From Hydractinia symbiolongicarpus (lineage: Eukaryota; Cnidaria; Hydrozoa; Anthoathecata; Hydractiniidae), in contig NC_079885.1 in NCBI RefSeq assembly GCF_029227915.1, positions 26,723,001 through 26,787,000 on the forward strand: a stretch of DNA of 64,000 nt, read 5' to 3'. The translations under genes were made by a program, and so were the position numbers. Shown one piece after another: positions 11,401-23,958 of this stretch. Under the pieces are notes generated by a model that was given only the letters and a program-made list of their open reading frames with translations, made no database searches and had not been told where the DNA came from. Numbering within the stretch: the first letter of the stretch is position 1; every line of letters begins with the position of its first letter.

Positions 11401-14400
11401 TATTCCCATGGACAGAAACAAACATTTAAAAAGGTATAAAACTTTGGTTGCTTACTCTGCTATGAACTCAAAACCCACCGTTTACGACACACATTTAAAG
11501 CCTGCTTAGTTGGAGATTATGCACTAAAACGTTACAACAAAACGAGGCCAACATGCTTGCTTGATCTTTTTTGTTCTATATTTCTGTAACAATAAATAGT
11601 ATTTTCTGCATTGTCTTGTGTTGTGGTGTTGTAGCTATTGCAGAAAGAGGATGATGCTGTTACTGAAAGACTGGATTTGCTGGAAGAAAAACTGACTACT
11701 TTGGTTAATTTTTGCACTGATCAACAGGTAAAATTATGTTTGTGTCATCACTATAGTAGTTGCTTCATTGTAACACATTTTTTAGAAAAATTTAATCCTT
11801 TTTATACATTAAAAATGGAAAAATTAACCTTTTTTTTGTGGATAAAGATGGGGAAAAAAATCTGCCCCAGTGTAAAAGCTCTTCCTCTTTCTTTTCTAAT
11901 TATAGCATGCATGCATCTGCATAGGTTTAAAAGTTGAATGTCTCTATAACTGACTTTAGAAAGAAAGTAATAGTACAAGAGGCAACGTACTGGTAAATAT
12001 TCATGATGAATCTTCAACTGACGATACTGCTTCTACAACATCTAATGATCTTAGTGAAGTTATTGAGAAAAAGTCAGAACGTGTAAAACCCATGCATTCT
12101 CAACTAAAAAAGGTACCAGTAAAGATAAGAAATAAAAATAATGCAGAGAAAAAATGCAGCCAAGAGAAATATGGTAAGAAAAATAATAGCATCATTTTAC
12201 TTTGTTGGTTATCTTCAGTGTTTATTATAGGCCTGGAAACTAAATAAAATATTTTACATAAAAAAGGTTTCTTCTTTCTTATTATTGTTATCCTGTCGTT
12301 GTGCTATGTTCGGCGTGTATAATTATTAGACACGTTGACGACTTGATTAAGTGAAAAAAATTGATACTGACTGGTTGTGATCTAGTTGTACATTGTTCGC
12401 CTCTAATGCTAAAGTTTTTAGGTGCAAACATTACCGAGTCATAAGAGTGTCTATGATATTGTATAATAATTCATTCTGCTTAGGAAAAAATATTCTCCCA
12501 ATGACTTTTTAGTTGACCGTTAGGCCACTATTAACGAGTTGAAGAATTTTCATTATTTTAAGAAACCACAAAATTGTGTAAATTATGTCACAAAAACGTT
12601 TTTCTCAATAATCCTGTGCAAGTGTTGTAATTTACATCTTTGGGTTAACAATAGTTCAGGGTAAGAAGGTCCTGACTGCACAACAACCAAGAAAGAATAC
12701 TCGGGCTGTAAGCAGCGTTCAAGAAGATGAAACATATTTAGTAAGTTTCTTTATGAAAAAGTTTGTTAAAAATACTTTTTTTTAGAATCACCCTTTTCTT
12801 TCATTGTACCAAACGATTCATTTGTTGTACTTTTTGCAGTCTCTCATGCATGAAGTTGATTCTGAGCGAGAAAGAAGATGGAAAGCTGAACAAGCATCAA
12901 GAAAGTTGTTGGACAACATCAAAATTCTGCAAGAGAGATGTAATTTTATCAAATGCTTATTTTTATGCTTATAGTGTTTTTTTATTGGTTTTTAAAGGAT
13001 CTGAACAGAAAAAATTTCTAAGCATCCGTATGAAGGTTATTTTAGGATTTTGAAAATAAGTAAAAATTCGCATAAATTTGGTGGTGGGGATATTTTCGCA
13101 TAAATTTGGAGGTGGGGATATGCTTGACATGTGGTTCTTCTTTGGGATTATTTTAATCTCGGTAATCTTATCAAAGTCAGTGTAACGTTTGATTTTATGA
13201 ACGAAAGTGTTCACAGGCAGTTTTTTGTAATTCTTTTCGTGACATCAGATAATCTTCTAGACTAATGGGTGTTTGATCTTAGTCTATAAATTTCACTTCA
13301 TACTCACAACATTGTCATCATCCAACACGTAGCGACAATAATTCTGATTAAATTATGTATCAGTGGAATAAAAGCTTGGAAAAATTCAGTCTACTTTAAG
13401 GGAAGAAAATTTCACGAAAAGTAAATTGATTTTTAGTGATCACATTCTCGCAAAAAAATAAATTTTCTAAATTCGCAAAAATAACTTCTCGCAAAAAATC
13501 TATTTGTTTGATTTACGAAATTAAATTTCTGCGAAAATTACTTTCCTTATATATTTTAAGCATTTGTAAAATGACTGCGTTTTGTGATGACAATAAAATA
13601 TTCTGTCTATATTTTATGTTGTAACAAAACATTGCACTCTTAGTGGTTGAGGAGAGAAAAATTCAAGAAGCTGCTATTACTACAAGTACAAAACTCAAGC
13701 AAACTTTAGACACTGAGAAAACAGACCGAAAAAAGTACGAACAAGAAGCAACACAGTTAAAGGTATCGGGTTGTGTTTTTTATTTCTTTTATAGTCTTAG
13801 AGGGCGACTCAAATGATAATGTTCATATTGTCTTTACATTGTGGGTTTTCTTTGTTTTGTTACACTAGACCGAAAACTGTACACTAAAAAATGAGTTAGA
13901 TGAAACTCTTCAGTCAAACAAGGCCCTGGAAAAAGACTTAAAAGAACTTCAGCTACTATCAATGAAATTAGAAAAAGAGAAAGGCGAAGATGAAATCCAT
14001 CATGTAGGTTTTCTTAATAGTTAGGTTTTGTAGCAATTTTTGATGCTCTTCTCACTGAAAACAACCGTGTAAAATATGCTGTATGAAATAATAATTATAA
14101 TTATGTGTATTAAAGTTGTTAGCCCGTAGAAAAATCCACGGGGTCGCCCGTCCTTTATATATCGCATTTCGTGTTTCCGTAACAGAAGGACAAATAGACG
14201 CACCTACAGACAGGCGGAATACGGCTATTATTAAAGAGATAATTAAAATTATAATTAAAAATAATTATTAAGTTTTAAAGACATGTGTTCTTAGTACTTA
14301 CTCTTAATTTTCTCATTTTGAGAATGGGAGCTTAAATTTAATTAAGAGTTTAATATAACCGTCATTGGAGAAACAGAACAAAAAGTTGCTTCGTGCTACA

Positions 14401-17400
14401 GTTTCTATAAAGCGATTTACAAAATTAAAGCATAAATTTGTTTTAAATTTCTTGCATTTTTTTCTGTTTGTTTTTTTAAGCAGTTTTTCTAAAAATGACA
14501 TTTGGACCAGCATAGTTTCAGTTCACATTCATATTACAGGAAAAATTATTTTCAAACTTTTACATGAGCGAAAATTTTATATTTATGAAATTTAATCCTC
14601 ATTTTTTCTATCCGCAAAATTAAAATACACACGCATTTCTCTCGTAATAGTATACATCCATGCTTCACCTCCATCAAGAAAAAACATTCATATGTTTATG
14701 TTTAACCCCTCCCTCAAACTTTCTGGATGTTTCACTCATTTAGAAAAAACGTTACAAAGAACTTCAGATGGATAGTGGGGCATCAAAACGAGAGCTTGAA
14801 CTTCTGCGAAATACAGTGGATAAACAAAAAGGCCAACTTCAACAACTGCAAGAACTATTGGTTGGACGAGAGCAAGAACACAAGTACGGAATATAGAATT
14901 AACTGTTCACAATACAGTTGTTGTTGTGAATGTAGTCCTTATTTCTTTTCATTTCTTTGAAGTAAGATAAAAGTGTGTAAGGAGGAACTGATTGAAGTTT
15001 CCTATTAGAAAAAAACCTTAGTAATTTTTGGTTGCATTTTTCAGGGAGAAACAGGAAGGGATGGTGAAAATAGAGAGCAAGGAAGTGAAAGATATAATTG
15101 AGAAAGAAGTAACAAAATGTGAGAGAAGAACTGCTGAAGTTATTAATCAACATGTACAGAGGTAGATGTTTTTCTGTCTGTCCCACTTTTTTCGTTAACT
15201 GGTTAAAACCTAGTGTCTGTTTTTTGTTTGTTCAGATTAAACGAGAGAAATATCGAATATAAGGCATTAGAAGATGAGTTTCGAATGGCATTGCAGATCG
15301 AAGCAAATAGATACAATGAGGTGATGTAACTTTTGATTAGAGCTTCTTGGCTGCTTGAATCTCTTTAGAAGGTTTCCGCTTATCCCGACCAATTTTTTTG
15401 TCAATTAATGTACATGAAACCTCCACTTCTTTTTAAATATTATTTTTTAGTTGACTATGTTGTATTTAAGTTGCTATATTGGACAAAGACAATAGTCTTT
15501 TTCCCTCTCGAACATACACGTTTTTTATAAGAAACCTAGCATTGAGAGAATGCAATATATAGCCTGCATTCAATGTCCTATACCAACAACCTGCCAATTT
15601 CAATTTTTTTGTTTGTTTTTGTACCAAGTTATATATCCTTGACCAAAAGAGTTACTAATCCTAAGCGTTTATGATTGAAATCATCCCCCCAAAAAAATTT
15701 TTTCTCTCTAGCTACACGAAGCTTTCGAGCAATCTTCAAACGAGCTAACGGAACTGCAATCGACTTTCGAACAAGTCTCTTTAAAAGAAGCGAAAGCTAA
15801 GAACTTGGTAACTGAGTTAAGTTCGGTGAGTTTTTTGCATCATTTTATAAATTTGAAAGCCAACCAACACATCAAAGGTAGCGTGAACTATTCTTTAATC
15901 TTGTACTCATTTGTACTCGGTGCAAGGTTCGGTGATTTTACTTTCTTTTAGCGTTTTCAGATGTGCTGTAATTTTTTAACCCGATTTAATGTCAGAAAAT
16001 GTTTTCATGTGATGTTGTTTTTACGATTAAACCTTTAACCCTATTATATGGGGAAGGTCTGGTCTGTTATTTATACATGTATATTGTCCACCAGGTGGTT
16101 AGTAAGATTTTTCTAACGACATCTATGGTTACTAAGATAAAATACAGACAGATCAGATTTAAAGAAAATGCAATCCAGTGGAATGACGTCATTTCTGATC
16201 CTAATAACGCCGTTATGTTATTTTCCTTGATTCGAACAACTCCAAATGAAATATTCTACCAAAGTTAAATCACATAAGTGTCAATATTTTTAGAAAAAAT
16301 GTACTTTTTACCTGTATCGTTAAAATAGCAAATTTTCTTGCAGATATGACGTTATTTTTAATACTGATGGCGTCAATAAAATTAATTTTATCCAATGTCA
16401 AATCATTATTTGGTATACAGTCCCCATATCTTGCTTCCTTATCAAAACGAGATTAATTCTAAACATTTATCAGTTTGTTTAAAACTTTAAAATTTGTCAA
16501 TTTTAAACAATGTAACGAATTTCGTCTCAATTTTTAAAATAAGGTGGATAACAAATGATGCCAAATAAGGCAAATAAGGTCTATGTACATATGTTCCGAA
16601 TTAGCAAAAAATGCTGTCGCAAAATTCATACTTACTTTCAACTTCAATTTGGTTGTTATTTTACTCTACATATTGACTATAGCAAGAAAATGTGAGGAGA
16701 ATTATTTGTATTATGTTTTTTTCTTACATTAGTTGGTGAAAGAGCAGAAAGCTCGTATAACAGAAATTTCGAAAAGCAAGCAAGATATGCAGTTACAATA
16801 CAAGGTAGACTTTTTTATTTGCATGTCTAAATGTCTGTCTTGGGTAAAAAAAAACGCCTTAAAAATTAATAGTTAAAGTAAAAAATAATTAATAAAGCGT
16901 TCACACAACGTGAATGTATACACCTCCATGATCATAGATACTTTTCACAGCTCCGAAATTGATAAATTGCTAAAAAATATTCATGAGCATCATCTGTTAC
17001 AATGTTAAAACTTTTTAGCAGCAAACAACAACCGTCTTTTTTATTATATTTTATAATAGGAGAGATTATCTCAAGTTGAGAAGGAGTTATCTTCCATTCG
17101 GCATATCGGTTCAAAAGTGGAAAGTCTTCAACAGGTAGTACATATATATATGGTAAAATCAGAAAGTTGTAGACATTATGTCGCCATTGTAGGAAAATCA
17201 GGGAAATTATATTTTCCGTGAATGTACCCTTCACCTAAGCTATCTGATTCTTTATACTGCTTGTTTGTGGCTAACAAGATTAAAGTTTCATTGGATAAAA
17301 AGAAAGAAAAAGTTTTAGTTGAATATAATACAACCAAAAAAAGAAAGAAAAAGTTTTAGTTGAATACAAACAAAAGTTGCAATAATATTCTTATGTTTTC

Positions 17401-20400
17401 TTAATAGGACAAAGAGAGAATGGCAGCACACATTCGAGGACAAGAGTCTGTCATTCATGGCTTAAGATCAGAACGAAAACTTTGGGGACAGGAGTTAGCT
17501 CAACAAGGTTGGTTTCATGTCAACTGTTTCCATTATTAGCAGAGTTTTGCCACTGTAATATTTAATTATCTTTGAAATGCAAAGAATTGTGATCTCGCTA
17601 GTTCAACACTGCGCCAATTCATGGAGTGACCAAGCCTTTTTTAATAGCAGTTGATAATAACACGATACTGTTATTACTACAGGGATTAAATACAAAATTT
17701 GTACGGGCTGTTTACTCTCGAAATTTTAATCTTAATTAAAGCAAACAAAATTTAAGAGTTTTGTCTGTCCTTTTGTGTATTGTTTAACGTATTTAGGTTT
17801 TCAGATTAAACCTTTTATGTTTTTATATTATTTTGTTTACTGTTTGCTTAGTAAATCTACGAATTTTGGTCTCCTCACTAAGTAGATGTCTTTGCGTCCA
17901 TTTTTATTTCTTTTGAGGATGTATGGTAATGTCAATGTACTGAATAATACACTGCATGTTGGTCTGCAAGTAATTAAGATCAATTAAATCTAGGTGCCTC
18001 ATTGGCTCAAGAAAGAGGACGACTAGATGCCCAATTAGAATCGCAATCAAAAGAGATTTCCCTGCTTCAAAATCAATTAAAGGTATGTCTTTGATTACCA
18101 CACATCTGTCATAACGTAATTCACAGCGTGGCTGAGTTTTGACGGTAGTACTTTTGCCGATGCTTGTTGGAGGTATTCTACGTATAAGTCAGACTTTATG
18201 AATATCACCAAAAGTGTCTGTAATTTCGGTCACACGCGATAGCGAAGTGATCTATGATATAGAGTCTGTCCGTACGTCCATACGTCGCAGTTTCCCCTTC
18301 TGTCCGCTTATTAGTTTCTGTTTTTTTGCTCAAAGTTACTTATTGCTAGAAAGTGACATCTTTGGATTTGAATAAAAATTATAGTAGCGTCATTTTTGGC
18401 AAGAAACCCTAAATTTGTCCTAAAAATAAGTTTTTAAGTTTTTTTTAAAAAAATTATCATTATTTTTTTCTATAAATGGTTTAAAATGTTAATAAAAATC
18501 CTTATGTCCCTGTTGCAGGGAAATTTAGTTGCAACGAACCTAAAACGACCCAAAGTTAGCTAAAAATAGGTTTTTTCGTATCCTTATTTACGTTCGTCAC
18601 AGCTTATCTTCGGATCCGTTCATTAGGTTGTTTTTTTTTTATTTTTTTTAAAAAATTACTTATTAATAAATGCTGCAAAGTGACGATTTTGGATTTTCTA
18701 AAAAAATCATAAACTGGTCTCCAAATTAAGGTTTTCACGTTTGTGTAAAAAAATTTTTGTTTCATTGTTTATGCTTAGTTTTGATATTCGCGTGTAAACA
18801 TTAAAATCTTGTTTAGGATGGAAACGATTCTTTGAAAATTAAATGCAAGCTGATCGAAGGTCAAACAGAGACCATCCGGAAAATGAAGCAGGTCTGAATA
18901 AAATTTTAGTTTGATGTTTTGACGCAATCCGATTTTTGTAGTCTATGGAAGTGTGTGTTGTTGTAAAGTTAACTGTTTAGCTATAACGTGGGAACAAGTT
19001 TTTCTATTGAAGTTATGTTTTTAAACATTGACTTGCACTTATTGAAACGGATTTTTTTATAGGAATTTACAATACTGACTAATGAGAATAAAAGATTGAC
19101 CGATGAAGAAAAAAAGGAGAGAGGTTATTTAGAAGATGAACTGCAAGAATTTAAAGAACAGAATGTTAAGTTGCAGGTATGTGTGTAATGATGAATAAAT
19201 AATGCTCCCGTTATTGTTGTTGTTGTTGTTGTTGTTGTTCTGACTCGTCGTCTACGTTGTTTTTGTTTCTTTCATTGTCTTTGTCGTGGTTCCCGACTTG
19301 GTTAAAGTTTTCAGAAGGTCACTTCAGCCTTGATTTTCATAGGACAGTGTAGATGCATTGACTGATCGAAAAGAAGAATTAAAGTCGAACCTTGCTGAAA
19401 CAGAAGACGAACTTAAATCTTGTAAATTGGATTTAAAGTGAGTTCGTATTTACTCAAACATATTATAATAATCCCACCTCCCCTTTTCCCTATTTAGCAT
19501 ATTTCTTTAAAAAAATAGAGGGAAATGCGAAAAATATGTTTAAAGTGGGTTTGCATCAAATTTTCCGCAGCGTTAAGTTTTTTTATATGAATTTTTTTTT
19601 TATAGAAAAATTCTTCACCAGATTTTCACTCACGACCAAAACAAAATGAAAAAATAAAATTGTTCTTTTGTTATGATACATGCAACAACCCCGGTTATGT
19701 ATATAGGGAAACAGGGTGGTATGTCAAAGGCAACTAAAAGCAGCTAAGTAGCACGCATTCTGAGCTTGTTAATATTTACGGCGAAATTAGGACTCATTAT
19801 TTGATTAGATCCAAAATCAGCACGCCTGGATTTCGCGATATTTCGGAACTTTCTGGGTCGTGGAGTGATTGTTTCATAATGCGAACATGTGGGAAGTGCA
19901 GCTAGCATTTTCATTTGTGACGTTAGTTACTCGGCTTACACCTCTGCGGAAATAAACTTTAACAGCCTACTCGGCTGCAAGGCGCTGGTCAAGTGATGCT
20001 GTTTGCCCATTTCGTGAAAGAGCTAAAGGAGGAAATTTCTAAATATTATGTCCAGGGTTAAATTTTGATTGACTAACAATTTAATTTTACGTAGAAGCAC
20101 TTCAACTTTCTCCTCAATTTTCTTTTTCGATTTAGCAGTAACACAGAATATAACTCTTTTCACGTTCTTTTGTCATTTTGTTTTCAGAAAATTACGACAT
20201 CAGTGGGACGAAAGAAGTAAAATTATTGACCAGTTTGAAATCAAAGTTATTCAAATGAAGAAAAGCTTTGAAGAAAAAGAAAAAAGTTGGATTGAACAAA
20301 AAGACGAATCTGCGAAACTGGCGAGGTTAGAGAGGGATCAGTTTTGTTGGTTAATTGTTTCTTATATTTATTAATTTCAATTCGTTTTGCTGGCGTAAGA

Positions 20401-21403
20401 TAGTGGGACAGTTACATCTCGTCTTTACAACTTTGTTTTTTTCTAATTGCTTCCGATAAAAACATAAAGGTATTTAAAGACCATGTGTGCTTAAAAAAAA
20501 TTCATGTTAGGTCCTTCAGCGTAAGTTATCTTTGGTTTTTCTATTTTAGCGATTTAAAGGAAAAGTTAAGAACACTTGAAGAGAAACATCAGCTGGAGAT
20601 GGAAACTGCAAAACATGACTTTGGTTTAAAGTTAAGAAAAGTTATTGCTGGAAAGAACGATGAAATACAGAAAGCAAAGGAAGAGGTAATATGAACAGAA
20701 TGTATTAAGCAATGACTTTTTAGTTATATTAAAGCACTGTCATAGAAAGAGAACATAGAAAAAGAATTACTGTTTACTCTTATTGAACCTCCAAGAAATT
20801 AGTTCGAGTTCTCAGGGCATTTGATAATTTATGAGCACGCATGCGTCTTATTTTTCTACCTTTTTACGCTTTTTTCTTTAAAAGGAAGCAACGCCTTCTC
20901 CTAAAAATCTATTCCATAAACATATACCCACAAAATCTCAATAACCTTAGTAATGTGGAAAGAATTCGTTTTTGGATCTTCGTGATTTTTTTTCATTCGG
21001 ACCTCAATGAATTTTTGTATTGTTTTTAAATCCACTCTCAATCCCCAACCCATCCCTCTGAAAAAAAGGAAAAAAAGAATCTACTAATTTCCACTGGAAT
21101 GTCTGCCTTTACAAGGTAAAAACGCAGCCTGTTGCCCTTGCTTGTTTTTTTTTTCTTTCTTCGTTACCTTTTCTTTTTCTTGTAGGCGTTGTGTTATTCA
21201 GCATTTTTTGAACCGAAAACCGCATTTTCTAAAGTTCTTTAAACTACTCTTCTTAAAAAATTAACTTCTATCTTTAGGTAACACAAGTAGAAGAAGAAAT
21301 GAGAATTATTTTAAACGATACCGCCATTCAGAAGAAAAATTTAGAACAGCGTGTAAAACAGTTATCAAAAGCATTTGCTGATATTCAAAATGATCTCACT
21401 TAA
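8487..21403 (+). CDS. LRRCC1: LRRCC1 orthologue: leucine-rich repeat and coiled-coil centrosomal protein
   Basis: Exons (24): 8487-8758, 9107-9432, 9880-9959, 11281-11433, 11635-11727, 11960-12173, 12655-12740, 12840-12939, 13644-13762, 13869-14003, 14744-14883, 15045-15161, 15236-15320, 15712-15825, 16733-16804, 17060-17134, 17408-17507, 17994-18082, 18817-18891, 19063-19176, 19343-19437, 20188-20325, 20550-20685, 21278-21403. Every junction agrees in phase, giving about 1,017 residues (human LRRCC1 about 1,030). Residues 1-200 hold SDS22-like leucine-rich repeats (LKHLDLSSNQITRISGLN; LNLACNQIAKVEGL) ending with an LRR cap. The rest is low-complexity linker and then coiled coil. Strong landmarks are DSERERRWKAEQAS, LRSERKLWGQELAQQG and GQTETIRKMK. 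LRRCC1/CLERC localises to centriole distal ends and is needed for spindle-pole integrity and ciliogenesis; this role is carried over by homology. Exon 6/7 borders have an in-frame alternative (12112 to 12660). Confidence 0.93.
10970..11074. repeat. 21-bp minisatellite, 5 units
   Basis: Five consecutive 21-base units (TTTGTYCATTCTACAGACAGA) lie in LRRCC1 intron 3. The first two carry TCC and the last three TTC, so the array probably grew by local duplication of one variant. Confidence 0.95.
14112..14239 (-). mobile_element. Short non-autonomous Helitron-like element in LRRCC1 intron 10
   Basis: On the minus strand it starts TCTCTTTAATAATAGCCG (14239 downward, preceded by A) and ends with a GC-rich hairpin (14122-14140) and a decayed terminus where CTAG is expected. 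The interior has the family's CCGTAACGGAAACACG-like segment, shortened. Confidence 0.6.
19214..19239. repeat. (TTG)n microsatellite
   Basis: Nearly nine perfect TTG units in LRRCC1 intron 20. Confidence 0.9.
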
Positions 21404-22657
21404 TGCTGTGTTTGAACTTTTTACATTACGAATCTAATCGAGAAAATAGAAACTATAGGCCTCCTAAAAATTCTTAAAAATCCTAAAAAAAAAATCCATC
21501 AAATAATCTTAAAAACTCCTAAAATTTCTGATTTTTTGTGAAAACTCCTAAAAATCTCCTAAATTTTAGGGAACATACGTTTGTCAAACTCAAAAATATT
21601 CAAAAATATTTATATTCTGCATCAACCAATGTAGAAATGAAATTTGATCAATCCAATTTTTCTTCTTTGTTCAATTCCGTTGAAATTATTTTTGTCATTC
21701 TAATTCAAATTCTCCTAATATTCCTAGCTAACAATTTCAAAAGATTTTAACTAAAAAGCTAAAATCTTCTGAAATTGTTCTAAATGATATCCTAAAAATT
21801 AGTTACAAAATAAGTGGGATCCTGAAACAGTAAAATACTCAGGCATGGTTTTCCTCTTTTCTTGTAAAATATAATATATTATATGTAAAAGTTTATAATA
21901 AATATTTGTAAATATGTGTATATATTTAAATTTTATAATATATTAATATCGATATCTTTTGTTTTGTGATTGATAAAGTGGGCGTCCAACTGTACCGATA
22001 GTTGCCACTGTCAGCATGTTAATCATTATCGACAAAATACAACGTAACGTATCAACAACATTTCGTGGTTAACCTCTGTAGTTTTCTCGAAATGGTTGAA
22101 ATTTTATCCAAATTTATTTCTGTTTATTTGAATTTAGGAATTACATTTCGGCGAAAGTTCAAGCCCCGCCAAAGGGAACCAACAACTTGATGTTTTCTTT
22201 CAAAATGGTATTTTTCTCTATTTCAAAGAGTTTCTTTCTGCACTCAATTTTATTTACGGATTTTCCACGGATATAAAGTTAAAAAGCTTAGGGAACCTAT
22301 GGTATAAAATTATGTTGGACTTATAGAGCTTAAAAAGTTGAATTTTTAAAAAAGCTCTTTACCTTCTCAAGATATTCACATTTAAAGAATTTCAGATTGA
22401 TTATGCGGCATCAATCGTGACATAATTTATTAAGACATTTCTGGTAGAGGAATTTATTCACAAAACCCCTCCCTGAAATTTATGATTTGAGGGATAATGT
22501 TCCCTGACTTGCATTTGACAGATGTATTGACTTACAGCTTATCTTCCATAAAAGATCAAGTAAGGTCATATGGAAAGACTTTTAAAAGTTGTCTTTATTC
22601 GTTCTCTAGTAAAAAGTTTTTTTAAAGTTTCGCAAATTATGCGAAATAAGGACATCA
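21404..22657. other. LRRCC1 3' UTR and AT-rich intergenic DNA
   Basis: Directly after the LRRCC1 stop there is a stretch of repeated CCTAAAAAT-type words (about 21450-21570), then a canonical polyadenylation hexamer at 21897-21902. No coding exon is visible. The ORF at 21538-21750 lacks any recognisable feature and is AT-rich noise. Confidence 0.5.
21897..21902 (+). promoter_or_regulatory. Candidate poly(A) signal of LRRCC1
   Basis: AATAAA lies about 490 bases after the LRRCC1 stop codon in the + sense. Such hexamers are common by chance in AT-rich DNA, so this is only a candidate. Confidence 0.35.
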
Positions 22658-22793
22658 TCTATATTATAACGCCCGTATACGTCTGTCTGTCTGTCACGCA
22701 AAATGGTAGCTTAGCTGCGCAATAGCGAGAAGCACGCAATGCGGTATAAAAAGGACGGGCGAACCCGTGGATTTTCCACAGGCTAACGACTAG
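22658..22793 (+). mobile_element. Helitron-like element, diverged subtype
   Basis: It starts TCTATATTATAACGCCCG after an A, has a GTCTGTCTGTCTGTC run, and ends with ACCCGTGGATTTTCCACAGG, a 7-base spacer and CTAG followed by T. The interior (GCGAGAAGCACGCAATGCGG) differs from the other copies, so it is a sister subtype. Confidence 0.7.
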
Positions 22794-22953
22794 TCAATTT
22801 AATTGCAGTTATGACGCATATTTATAAATAATGAAATTTATGTAAGATCTTTAATCTAAACTGAATGGGTGTAACGATTTTAAAAAAAAAAGAACAACAA
22901 CTCTTTTGGTGAAATATTTCTTAACGACGTTTTGGTCGTACGACGGAATACAC

Positions 22954-23400
22954 GAAACCGTCGATATTTGTGTTGAAACGTTTATTTAAGGACACTGAGA
23001 AAGTTAATAATTTGAGTAACGGTGATTTTAGACAACTTTTATTGTTAGCTACTGAATATTCTTTTTTTACTTTTTACTTTTGACGGTTAATTATGCAAAC
23101 AAATCGACGATGTTGCCATGGGTTCAAAGCTGGAGCTTGCGAACATATTGATGTTTCCTCTCTAACTAGAAAATCCGTCAAAACTCAAAATCCTAGTGCT
23201 GTGCTAGAACATGTTATATACTGCAATAACGTACCGAGTTTTGACAACGTTAGTATACTCTCCACCGCATATACTAATTTTGATTTAGAACTTAAAGGGA
23301 GCTTGTTAATCCGTAGGACAAACCTATACTCAAAAGAAACAATGCATCATTGCTTTTGTATTTATTTACCGATACTAATGCATAACGTAGTCCCTTCTGA
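22954..23400 (+). pseudogene. Internally deleted Penelope-like retroelement ORF (RT piece joined to EN-like piece)
   Basis: Three frames carry pieces in order. First, ETVDICVET at 22954 and then, after a frameshift, FKDTEKVNNLSNGDFRQLL from 22985, typical of the region before the RT catalytic core. Second, CKQIDDVAMGS at about 23093-23130, the RT motif with one Gly-to-Asp change. Third, ACEHIDVSSLTRK and NNVPSFDNVSILSTAYTNFD at about 23145-23290, which resemble the C-terminal GIY-YIG-type endonuclease region of Penelope-like elements. Everything between the RT motif and the endonuclease piece is missing, so an internal deletion has fused them. After about 23330 similarity stops. Family assignment is by motif order only; other retroelements carry similar C termini. 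Confidence 0.6.
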
Positions 23401-23418
23401 CAAACGTCATACGTTGTA

Positions 23419-23611
23419 TCTCTTTAATAATAGCCGTATTCCGTCTGTCTGTCTGTCTGTGTGTCCGCGAAAACCGTGTCCCATAACGGAAACACGAAAT
23501 TTTTAAAATGCGCATCAATACCAAATGCGATATATTTCTGTCCACTTTGTTGCCACGGGTTAATTTAAAGGACGGGCGACCCCGTGGATTTTTCCACGGG
23601 CTAACGACTAG
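23419..23611 (+). mobile_element. Helitron-like element, tandem unit 1
   Basis: It begins TCTCTTTAATAATAGCCG after an A and ends with an 8-bp-stem hairpin (CCCGTGGA, T loop, TCCACGGG), seven bases (CTAACGA) and CTAG. TC...hairpin-CTRR inserted at A/T is the Helitron signature. It is 193 bp with no coding capacity, so non-autonomous. The next unit starts at the very next base. Confidence 0.8.
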
Positions 23612-23785
23612 TCTCTATAATAATAGCCGTCGTCTGTCTGTCTCTGCGCAGACCCCCCGCTGAGTTAGAAAATCGTGCTACGGAAACACGAATATCAAAT
23701 GCGATATATTTTTATCCCCTTTGTTGCCACGGGTAAATTTAAAGGACGGGCGACCCCGTGGATTTTTCCACGGGCTAACGACTAG
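23612..23785 (+). mobile_element. Helitron-like element, tandem unit 2
   Basis: 174 bp, starts TCTCTATAATAATAGCCG directly after the CTAG of unit 1 and ends with the same hairpin and CTAG. Its interior (GAGTTAGAAAATCGTGCTAC) matches the copy at 40923, so units 1 and 2 are different subtypes, not recent duplicates of each other. Confidence 0.8.
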
Positions 23786-23958
23786 TCTCTTTAATAATAG
23801 CCGTCGTCTGTCCGCGAAAGCCGTGCCCCGTAACGGAAACACGAAATTTTTAAAATGCGCACGACTATCAAATGCGATATATTTCTGTCCACTTCTTTGC
23901 AACAGGTTAATTTAAAGGACGGGTGAACCCGTGGAATTTTCCACGGGTTAACGACTAG
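23786..23958 (+). mobile_element. Helitron-like element, tandem unit 3
   Basis: 173 bp, starts TCTCTTTAATAATAGCCG and ends hairpin (one bulged T) plus CTAG, followed by T. Interior is closer to unit 1 (CCGTAACGGAAACACG, ATGCGC). Confidence 0.8.

Noticed and set aside
23419-23958. CRISPR-like array of repeated units
   Set aside because: Units are whole mobile elements with TC/CTAG ends and no spacers; the genome is eukaryotic.
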